Source: Angiostrongylus vasorum (Eukaryota > Nematoda > Chromadorea > Rhabditida > Metastrongylidae). Taken from it: a stretch of 64,000 nucleotides of DNA. Positions 11,254 through 19,246 of the stretch are shown here, piece by piece; position 1 is the first letter of the stretch; the number at the start of each line of letters is the position of its first letter. The notes beneath the pieces were generated by a model. The model saw nothing but the letters and a program-made list of their open reading frames with translations, made no database searches and was not told where the DNA came from. A program made the position numbers and the translations under genes. The stretch spans positions 86,908-150,907 of the forward strand of contig JADANN010000363.1 in NCBI GenBank assembly GCA_018806985.1, in the 5' to 3' direction.

Positions 11254-11942
11254 TTATGTATATGTATACGTATATGTAAATGTATATGTATGTATGTATT
11301 TTAGGTATGTATGTATGTTATGTACGTATGTGTACTCGTGTGTACGCGTGTATACGTGTATATGTATTTACATGTGTGTATGTGTGAATAGGTGTGTATG
11401 TGTGTGTATGTGTATGTGTATGTGTTTGGACATTAACCATAACGCGTGTCACGTAAAAGCAGAAAAAAGATAAACAAGAATAAGACCTTGAAGGAGAACA
11501 GGTATAAATAAAGCCACCGATCACGATCGAATCCCACGATCTCCTTGCCGATTCGTTTCATTTCTTTAGGATCGTGTTCTGACATTATGCGCTCCGCAGC
11601 TCTTTCGTCATTAGCCGATATTGCCTTACTGTACCTGAAATTCAATGTCCTCTAAATAGTTTGACGAAGTCTATGGTAATTCTACATGGAGGTTGCTTCT
11701 AGAAGGGAAACTTATGGTTACTGGAAGAGTAATTCTAGGTGGAGGTTGCTTCTAGAAGGGAAACTTCTGGTTACTGGAAGACTTACGCACATATAGAATT
11801 GTTCAACGCACGAAAACTGTTTCCTGGATCCATCCATAGCCGTCTGCTCGAGAACGCATGGATAGAAATTCGAGAAAGGACTTTCTATAGTGAAGAAAAG
11901 AGTGAATTCACCGTACGGCGATGATATACGACGAGTTCCCAT
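10576..11942 (-). CDS. NADAR-domain (YbiA-like) protein, four exons, one frame slip
   Basis: Four minus-strand exons join in phase. Exon 1, 11942-11791, runs from ATG, contains [11 protein letters not shown] and FSCVEQFYM, and has donor AT|GTGCGT. Exon 2, 11634-11518 (TTTCAG), contains [17 protein letters not shown] and [11 protein letters not shown]. Exon 3, 10986-10843 (ATTTTCAG), contains [29 protein letters not shown] and IG. Exon 4, 10706-10576, contains [30 protein letters not shown] and TAA. These are the hallmarks of the whole NADAR fold: [28 protein letters not shown] and W.GKN.LG. Family members hydrolyse N-glycosidic bonds in riboflavin intermediates or ADP-ribosylated substrates. 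About 180 residues is full length, with no transit or signal peptide visible. One defect: five Gs at the WG-IG junction (near 10849-10853), where four would keep frame, so this is either a recent pseudogene or a base-calling slip. Confidence 0.85.
11186..11435 (+). repeat. TATGTA-type microsatellite
   Basis: A long run of TATGTA/TATATG units grading into GTGTGTATGTGTG. It lies in intron 3 or just outside the exons of the NADAR gene. Apparent Tyr-Val and Thr-His open frames here are artefacts of the repeat. Confidence 0.9.
11676..11780. repeat. 53-bp tandem duplication
   Basis: Two near-identical units (11676-11728 and 11729-11780), each beginning GTAATTCTA and ending GGTTACTGGAAG, differ at only a few bases. 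Both lie inside intron 1 of the NADAR gene, just past its donor. Confidence 0.85.
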
Positions 11943-12349
11943 TGCTTACGTAGAACGTCCACCGGTGTATAGAATGTCCTTCCGATATCTGTAACATCGT
12001 AATTTGTGAACCAGACAGAAAGACAGTAACAAGTAATACTAGTTTAGTGCTAGAAACACTGACCCTAAATGAACCGAAGCCCTAGAAAGACGACAAACAT
12101 GATGGAAGCGGAAATACTTCAGTCAGTTGTTCGTTTAAAACTGTGGAGTGTAATGGATAACGTTGACTCTTAGTGTACTCTATTGTACAATAGTGGTAAC
12201 TCTGAGTTTCAAATAATGTGTTTGGAATAGAAGGCATGTCAAAAACATCTCACAGCTTACAAGGGAAGTGCACTAGAATGAAAACGCTTAACAGTAAAGA
12301 GTGAAAAACAAGTAGCTGCTTTAATGTGTTATGTAGGGCAATATTACTA

Positions 12350-12800
12350 GTTCAGCATACAGCCAAACTCTGGAGAAAAGAATGAACTACTGGACAAGAT
12401 CTCAGCCGCTGACATTTCGGCGGTTTCGGCTTCTTCAGATCCTGTAGGAGTCAAACTGACATGCAATCTACTCAGCCAAAATTTGACGCGCAACGAGGAG
12501 TGTCTCGTGTTCGCGCGTGACCTCTCGCTATGCCTCTGGCTGATTCTATGAGCTAACGCAGGCACGTCCCTGTTACCCTGTGCGGCTGCTTTCCACCGAT
12601 TAGGTCGAAGACTTACAACGAATAATACTGTGAGCGTTCAAAAGAAGCTATTTCTTATGAGAGTGCAAATTTATGTGTTAAGTCTTCTGTGCTGGGTTTA
12701 AGAAAGTGTTTGGCTGAGTAGATGGCATGCCAATTTCACCTTTCCGGGCTCTGAAGAAGGCGAAGCCGCTGAAAATTCACATATTGGGGGACAGCAAATT
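12350..12800. repeat. pair of oppositely oriented repeats (TTCGGCTTCTTCAG family)
   Basis: 12400-12480 (GGTTTCGGCTTCTTCAGATC, then TGACATGCAATCTACTCAGC) is mirrored at 12705-12790 (TGAGTAGATGGCATGCCAAT, then CTCTGAAGAAGGCGAAGCCG). Related single copies lie near 22.7, 28.3 and 35.2 kb. Together they look like the ends of an inverted-repeat element of about 450 bp. Confidence 0.55.
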
Positions 12801-12927
12801 CTATAATACTAACCTCTTGTTTGCTCATTGAAGAAAAACAGTGAATTACCAACGAATGCCAAAGTTCATATAAAGTCGGTCCTGGGAAATCTCAACCGCT
12901 TTTAAAGCCGGTGAAGCCCACCCAACC

Positions 12928-13415
12928 ATGAAGCTGTTCATTCTTATGAGTTCTATTTGTGCAGCGTTGATGCTGTAAGTGTATGAAAGCATGAAATCTG
13001 CGGAAATGCTGTTGCTATACCCTTTTTTCAGTACTTACCGTCGCATTGTTGTATATCTCTTCGAAGGGCTTAATGGACAACTAAAGAGGTGTGCTAAATG
13101 TGCTGTGAAGAATTTTTGTTCAGCCGGTCATGAATAGTGAAAATGGTATGAAGCCGAATGAAGGATTTATTGTTTCGGTTGGTGAGCTTCAGATCTGTCA
13201 GTTTTGCAGTTATCGAATTAGCTTTCGTCAACGCTTTTATGTCAGAAGTGAAGAGATCGATAGTTTTTCACATGTTCTATTTTTTCTTTGTTGAAAAAGA
13301 AGTCGGAGAAGTTGAGATTGTTATTAACATCTGCTCATCCATTTCAGTGGACCATACCATTTTGGTTCATGAGAAGTCGCGTGTTGCCGATCTCACGGCT
13401 GCGATGGCTGTTTGA
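12928..13415 (+). CDS. duplicated secreted-protein gene, copy 2 (frameshifted)
   Basis: Exon 12928-12974 encodes MKLFILMSSICAALML, a convincing signal peptide, and ends at CT|GTAAGTG. Exon 13032-13181 follows CCTTTTTTCAG, completes that codon and contains VVYLFEGLNGQLKRCAKC and GMKPNEGFIVSV. Exon 13303-13415 contains CSSISVDHTILVHEKSRV and ends in TGA. Compared with copy 1 at 6151, exon 2 has one extra T in the AATTTTTGTTC run near 13115, which breaks the frame, so this copy is probably a pseudogene. The third exon is the same length in both copies and its stop is conserved. The product would be a small secreted protein of unknown family. Homology to copy 1 stops just after the stop codon and resumes at 17628. 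Confidence 0.55.
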
Positions 13416-13419
13416 GGCT

Positions 13420-13678
13420 TTCCTCCTTAGTGATTGGTACGGATGGAGCATTTCATTACTCATCTCCACCTCCCTTTCTTCATTACCTCTTTCGTTGCTT
13501 CATGTGGCAATCTTCATACTTCTGTCACACTGTTTGGTGTTGATTCTCTTCTTCGCTGTTGTTTCTCTCCCCTTCTCCTTCTCTCCTCCTCTCATTCTCT
13601 GCTTCTCTCTTTCACTCTTTCTCTCTCCTTCACTTGTACGAGCAATAATCCTACTTTCTTCGACCTTGTTTTGTGTAG
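13420..13678. repeat. CT-rich low-complexity tract
   Basis: 13440-13640 is dominated by TCTCTCC/TTCTCT runs on the plus strand. It may be intronic relative to the exon at 13679. Confidence 0.7.
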
Positions 13679-14023
13679 AAGGAGTGCCCCAGTCGATTGT
13701 GATAGGTGAGTTTCGATACACGCCGTTTTTCAAAGTGTTTGGTGTATTCATCTGGTAGTTTCGAATTCGAAAGCGTAATTGGAGCATTTAGAACGATACA
13801 TACACTGGAATTTGTCGGCAACAGCAAGATGAGACCCACTCTTACCCGTCTGCTTAGAAGACGTAGCGAGGTGTGTCCTAATTTTCCTTGTTGGTCGGTT
13901 CCGTTATTTGCTTTCACTTGTACTATGAACGGATTTCCTTGACTTGTATGTTTATTGTATTGAATGAGTCTGCATTTCCAGGAGCTTGTTGCATCATCTC
14001 ACTCTCTCGAAAACGTCACTTAA
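13679..14023 (+). CDS. 3' end of an unrecognised gene
   Basis: Three exons join in phase with canonical sites: 13679-13705 (acceptor TTTTGTGTAG, donor ATAG|GTGAGT), 13759-13870 (acceptor GGTAG, donor GAG|GTGTGT) and 13982-14023 (acceptor TGCATTTCCAG, stop TAA). They encode RSAPVDCD, then SVIGAFRTIHTLEF and RPTLTRLLRRRSE, then ELVASSHSLENVT. Introns are 53 and 111 nt. The arginine-rich stretch followed by a Ser-rich tail gives no family. It sits in the 4.2 kb that separates the two halves of the second duplicated locus; upstream exons were not found. Confidence 0.45.
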
Positions 14024-14029
14024 GCCACT

Positions 14030-14725
14030 GAGAGGTGAACAGCCGATCTCTAACGCTCTCTATTCGTAATCTTCTTGAAGAGGACGTCACTTCCGATAGT
14101 AAGCATTCGTCACTTATTTCTGTCTTTTTTTTCACATAAATGACAGTGACGAGTGATTTTTCCTTCCAGTTATTTCTTTTTTTGTCCCACAATCTTTTTT
14201 GCTGTTGCTTTCGCGCTAGAATGGTAGATTCCCTGGGACAGGTGAGGTACCTGTTGTTGTTTGATAGATCGGTTTTCTTCGCACGTAATTCTCAAAAAGG
14301 CTGTTTTTGGGCGTGTTTGTCCTTATAATTCTGAGCCTTCCTGATTATGTTGATGCAATATTGACTTGGTACCGAAGTCTTTGACAAGTGCGATAAGAGA
14401 ATCACTGCTGCGCCCTGGAATTTTTAAATTTTAAAAGGCAAGTTTATGATTTTTGGTGGCCTTTTCAAGCCTGTTTAATTCTAACAGAAGTGTTCTCAAC
14501 TTTAGTTCCAGGAAAATTCCTTTTCCTGTAAAATTCTTCCTGTAGTGCGCAACGAACACGTGCCATTTGTCCGCTCCGAATGGAGCGACGTTGAAAAGCT
14601 GCAATGAATATAGCAGGACTCCGTGAGTATATGATCATTAGTTTAACTTTCCTATCGTCCTGATATTTTTCATTTTCTTTTTTCAGAATAGCTTTCGCAT
14701 TTCTTGGTTCTAGGAATTCTGTTTC
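14030..14725. other. nothing recognised
   Basis: T-rich sequence, possibly the 3' flank of the gene ending at 14023. A weak mini-exon candidate (14220-14242, GCGCTAG acceptor, CAG|GTGAGG donor) is too short to support. Confidence 0.4.
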
Positions 14726-14730
14726 TTTAA

Positions 14731-15085
14731 CCCTCCCAACGGTTTACCGCTTCATCGTGGCTGGGAGGTGTTCCTGGGTGACTGGCTGCGATGAATAGAT
14801 TCATGCCCAGGGCAGGGTCTCCCTAGCTGAGAAGGAGTCCGGCTTTTACATCAGCAAGCTTAGCTAAGAGTAAGCCAATACTTGGATCCACGACCGTCTT
14901 GGTGCCAAACTAGTCGCATGGTGGCAAATCTCCCTCTGATCCCCATGGGCGGCGACTGCATGTGGTGACGATCTGCGGCAGACTTTGGCCAGGCTGACCT
15001 CGGGATTCTAGGGAAACACCATGACTAAACTAGAAAAACTCCGAAAACTGGAGGTAATGCTGGGGCCCGCGTATCCAAGTATAAG
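14731..15085 (+). repeat. 370-bp repeat family copy
   Basis: CTCCCAACGGTTTACCGCTT to CCGCGTATCCAAGTATAAG, including GCTGGGAGGTGTTCCTGGGT and CGCATGGTGGCAAATCTCCC. Confidence 0.8.
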
Positions 15086-15404
15086 CTTCTTTAACGATAA
15101 TACACCAGGTTTGCAAGAGATCTTTAACGAACACCCCACAGTGTGTATTCGTCGTCGATGCTTGGAAGTGTTAGAAAAGGTGAATGAGCTGATACGTGCG
15201 CCGAATTTGATGTAAACAGGGGTCCTGTTTTATACTCATTTTCTAATAGCTGTATTATAACGTTCTAAAGGGTAGTACATATGTGAGAGATGGAGTAGGC
15301 TTTCCTAGACGTTGTAATTTCGGCGATTGAAATAATGTTACGCCTAATTCGTCGGTTCAACTACTTTAAGGGTTTCATTTAATTTTTTTGCTGCAGTTTT
15401 AGTC

Positions 15405-15410
<6 letters not shown>

Positions 15411-15436
<26 letters not shown>

Positions 15437-15452
15437 GCTTGTTGTTGTTGGG
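15411..15452 (+). repeat. (TTG)n microsatellite
   Basis: About 13 GTT/TTG trinucleotides with one GCT interruption. Confidence 0.9.
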
Positions 15453-15616
15453 GAACGTAGATCACATCCACTAATATCTTTTATATTTTTTTCTTGTTAT
15501 ATATCGAGTGTTAGAAGGCTGGTTGGTTTGATGTTCATTAATCGCAGAGTTGAGACATAACCGCAATATTGAAAAAATGACATAATCTTCAAGGGTTTTT
15601 AAAGAAATGCTCTAGG

Positions 15617-15908
15617 TCTTAAAGGATAAAAGATAAAGCCCTCGGCGTTGATCAATCCCTGAGGAATGCCCCATGCATTCGACTTCATTAAGCATCGTTG
15701 GAGGTGACTGAATGCATATCTGGCCTTCACAATGACTCACTGTGGTCTACCGATGTATCGAGCCAGACCTGCTATCCTCCCAGACAAGTTTGGCACCAAT
15801 TCGCCGACCCCAGAGGGATGGAAGGCTTGCTGAGCCATGGATGCGGGGGATCGATTCCACGTGCGTGTCGCAGCGGCGCCTTCAACCACTGCGCCATACA
15901 CGCCTACT
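15617..15908 (-). repeat. tRNA-derived SINE copy
   Basis: Reverse orientation: tail complement (AAAGGATAAAAGATAAAG), body with CAATTCGCCGACCCCAGAGG, then the tRNA-like head whose complement carries a B box (GGAATCGATCCCC) and an A box (GGCGCAGTGGTTGAAGGCGC). Confidence 0.8.
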
Positions 15909-15929
15909 TTAGGGTTTGGTAAAAAGTAA

Positions 15930-16555
15930 TCTTGTCGCATACATCGATGATGAATGAGTATTGTTGGCTCGTATATCATCTTTACGATAGAGTTATGAAA
16001 TACGATACTTTATGGAGATAGGGTGATTTCCAGAAATTCTTAATTGATTCGGGTTCCTGGAAATATGTGAGGTGAAATTTGTTGGATTACATATCTTCCT
16101 ACTTGCAAAGGTCTGCAGATAGAAATCTGTAAAAAAGAAGTCTTGCAGAAAGAGTGCTTACTGGAACTGTAGTTTTTGAAGAGGGGGTTGCGAAGTACTC
16201 ACCGATCTTTTCTATTACAAGAGGAAGATTGTTACCGTTCGGCATTCTGCTGGATCAATCAATGCAGTGAGACGAGCGAAAGGCAATGTCATTCGCGACT
16301 TTCGTTCTATTGTCTTTGGCCACAACATCCACCTCGTCAGGAGAACGCATATGTCTTGTCGGAAGTTCTTCTCAATCCAAAGTCAGTCAACTGTAACGTG
16401 TTGTATAAGAGATATCGGTGTCATCAGCTAATGCCCAATCTGTCTGTTATGGGCTGCTTGTCTCATAGGTCCAGTGACTCGCAAGTTTGAGGAAAAAAAT
16501 TGAACAAAAGAAACGAATTCCAGCAAGTACCAGTACTTTACCAGTAGTACCAGCA
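15930..16555. other. nothing recognised
   Basis: No repeat family or supported exon between two SINE copies. Confidence 0.45.
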
Positions 16556-16559
16556 ATAC

Positions 16560-16855
16560 AGACGCGCGTAGCGCAGTGGTCGGAGGCGCCCTGCAACAAA
16601 TGTGGGGTCAATCCCCGCGCCTTTGGCCCACCAAGCCTTCCATCCCCCTGCGGTCGGAAAATCGGTTCCAGACTGTTCTGGAAGGATGGCAACATTGGCT
16701 CGATGTTTCGCTAGGCCACTGGGAGTCATTGTAAATGTCAGATATTGATTCAGTCACCTCCAAGGATGTTTGTTGTAGTCAAGTGCACGGCGCATCCCTC
16801 AGGGATTGATAAACGTCAAGAACTTTGTCTTTTTTATCCTTTACCAGTTATTTCA
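16560..16855 (+). repeat. tRNA-derived SINE (reference copy)
   Basis: The head has an A box (GCGTAGCGCAGTGGTCGGAG) and a B box (GGGTCAATCCCCG) with pol III spacing, then a conserved body (CACCAAGCCTTCCATCCC, CTAGGCCACTGGGAGTCATT, GCGCATCCCTCAGGGATTGA). The tail is pyrimidine-rich TTTTTTATCCTTT. No open frame. About fifteen full or partial copies are in the window, in both orientations. Confidence 0.85.
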
Positions 16856-17627
16856 CCTTCAATCATAACTAATAACTGTGAAAATATGGTAAGCATCATT
16901 ACGATCTCTACTCCTTTCTATCGCGAGCAAGTACCGCTCAGTGGGTCTACATTATTTAATGAGCGTAAAGAGCACTATAATTACAATTTTGCTCAGGCTC
17001 CTTTATTTCTACTGCTATTGGCGAGCATTGGAACCTAGATAAATCACCAGCTTTTGCTGTGGTATATTCTTACTCAGAGTTGGAATCATTGAAGAAATGT
17101 CTAGTTCCTTCGTAACTTGGGTGACCCTACTGTAAGGTAAACTCTTACTGTACATCTCATTTAGACATCCGTGAACAGTATGAGTTCGCGATATGTCGAT
17201 GATGAGCTTTGTTAGGATAAGACAAGTATAGTTTCAAAAACGGTTGTGGATGTCGAAGCATGTCATTGTAGTAACGAAACCTTTCGAAGTGTGGTTGGAG
17301 AACAAAATGCCTAACTATGTCAGTTCAGAAAGTAGACGCAGAGTTCTTAAAATCAATTGAGATGGAGCCGTTAACTATACAGTGACCTCACGATGATGAC
17401 GATGATATCCCCCGTAGTTTTACGACGTAATGGTCCATGTAAAGTGATGCTCGACTACATGAGCAGCTCGCGCAAACCGTTCATCGCCACATCTTAAAAT
17501 TTCGTAGGAAAACAGCAACAGGATTACATGACAATGAAATTCGGTAACCACACCGTTTTTTTTTGCTGAAAACGTATTTCTTTGTTTCATGACAGTAAGT
17601 AGAAGTTAGTCCAAACAAGCACTGTTC
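16856..17627. other. nothing recognised
   Basis: Unique AT-rich sequence up to the point where homology to the 6.5-7.6 kb locus resumes. Confidence 0.45.
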
Positions 17628-17811
17628 GGCGGAAGACAGATCAGTTTTCGGTTGAACACAATTGAAGATAGGCTAATAGGATACATTTATTCAAGGTATC
17701 CGATTACAGCTCTTTTAAACTTGACATAGTAGGACGTATTGTGTGGATCTTAGCAGTTCCTTCGTTCGATTCAACTGCAGTTAACATTACAAATACTTCT
17801 AAATTCTTCAG

Positions 17812-17915
17812 CGGCGTATTCGTAATTAGAGGTGTGATCATCATGAATTATATAGATCCAGAGATGAGCCATCGAAAAGCGAAGGGTATTGGATTTAAGG
17901 TATTGGAAGTTTCTG
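17812..17915 (+). CDS. conserved exon of the duplicated locus, copy 2
   Basis: Same 104-nt length as 6715-6818, encoding GVFVIRGVIIMNYIDPEM and GIGFKVLEVSG after ATTCTTCAG. The donor dinucleotide is GC (G|GCTAGC) where copy 1 has GT, so it would need a GC-AG intron or is dead. Product unknown. Confidence 0.4.
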
Positions 17916-18185
17916 GCTAGCATTGTTCATCGTTTTTTGCTTACATTCGGCAGATTTGGTAGCGTTTATGGTGAGAGCTTCGAGGATACAATGAAAAACT
18001 AGTGAGCGACCTTATGCCCAGGTTTACGACTTCACGCTTTCACCTAAACTAGTTCCTTCGTCGTATGCTTCATAAAATAGCATTGCTTGAGCAAAATTAA
18101 ACGGCTTTTTCATTATGAAAATCGTAAACGACACAAATGATTTCCACAGCGTGTAAACTGCACGACACGTAAGACAACCAGCCAG

Positions 18186-18302
18186 ATGGTTAAACGTTCC
18201 CATGAAGACCTTAAACGTGAACATGAAATGTACTTTTTTTCCTTGTCCACTGAGCAGGCACAATCCGTTAAGCATAGGAGCAAAGGCGAAGTGCCTTCTT
18301 AG
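18186..18302 (+). CDS. small conserved open frame of the duplicated locus, copy 2
   Basis: ATG follows the acceptor CCAGCCAG. The frame encodes MVKRSHEDLKREHEMYFF and continues through EQAQSVKHRSKGEVPS to TAG, 38 residues. Copy 1 (7078) stops 13 residues earlier. Helical and charged, with no family recognised. It could be an exon or a short protein. Confidence 0.35.
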   Translation: MVKRSHEDLKREHEMYFFSLSTEQAQSVKHRSKGEVPS

Positions 18303-18607
18303 GCGAAATTCCGCTTGTTCAACTGTTCCTGTGTTCTACGGGCGAGCCCATATTTGTCAGTCTTTCGTTCTAGTGGAGGCAACGACGAGATCCAACGCAT
18401 CATCAGAAGCCAAATAGCAGTGCTGGGGTGTATGCCTATATCCAAGCGAATGGCGAGGGGCGAAGCTACAAACCGAGGGTCGCAGGGTCAAGTCCCCAAG
18501 CAACTAGCCCTGGTAGCGTGCCTGGTGGCTAAGAAAGAGTATTAATGTAGGGCCGGCACGCGGACGCTATGTCAAGTGTTTTATAATACGATAGGTTATA
18601 TGACAGC

Positions 18608-19245
18608 AGTCACCTATATCACCTGTAGTCCCGTTGATTGTCGAGTGACTCGAGAGGGCACCAGTAAATCTTCCATTTTTCCCTGTTGCGTGCAAGAGTA
18701 GAGTAGTAGCCCAGTGTGTTCTGCTCACTCAAGGGACTCGTTAAGCATCATACATTGTCATATTCTTGTAGGCTGTTCGAGAAGTACTCTAACCATCGTG
18801 TTGATGGTCTTCCTTCAGTATGTTTGAACTCCGAGCACTGCAGTCACAAACGGCTTTTTTTCATCGGTTGCCGTTCATAAGCTTTACGTTTCTGGCCCAT
18901 CTTTAGTGTCTTCGATTTGTGATCGTTGACGCATTTCGGAGCTTCGGATCTCTTTCCTTATTTGTGTGAAACGGGATTCTCCTAGCATCGTCCTTTCGAC
19001 TGCGCATTCAATAAGATGAGTGATCTTTCGTCATGCTTACGCAACGACCATGTTGATGACGACCATGACACATACGTTAAGGCAGGAAGCACAGTTGAGT
19101 CGAAAAGGTGAGAACGGAGTTGGGTGTTCTTTGTTTTCTTCACTACACCCCTAATGCTCTGGAAAGCTCCACAAACCTCTCGCTTCCTTCTGCTCAACTC
19201 CGGAGCTAAGTCGTTCATCATCTTGATTTTCCGTCCTAATAACCG
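18608..19245 (-). mobile_element. RTE-type retrotransposon, 5'-truncated copy (R1)
   Basis: Minus orientation. Only the C-terminal part of the reverse-transcriptase protein remains: MMNDLAPELSRRKREVC, LRSHLFDSTVLPALTY and EKWKIYW-type residues near the 3' end, with frameshifts. The 3' end complement (ACGGGACTACAGGTGATA) matches the 3' end of R2 near 22225. The 5'-truncated end abuts the 5' end of R2, placing the two elements head to head. Confidence 0.85.
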
Positions 19246-19246
19246 T

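Larger units (their letters stand above)
17628..18605 (+). repeat. second half of the duplicated locus, copy 2
   Basis: Aligns nearly end to end with 6535-7640 (ACATAGTAGGACGTATTGTG versus ACATAGTAGGACATATTGTG; CTTACATTCGGCAGATTTGG versus CTTACATTCGGCATATTTGG). It contains the partner exons at 17812-17915 and 18186-18302 and the tRNA-like block at 18425-18600. It is separated from its first half (ending 13420) by about 4.2 kb absent from copy 1. Confidence 0.8.

Noticed and set aside
11204..11473. Tyr-Val and Thr-His repeat proteins
   Set aside because: Both frames are direct readings of the TATGTA/GTGTAT microsatellite and have no other support.
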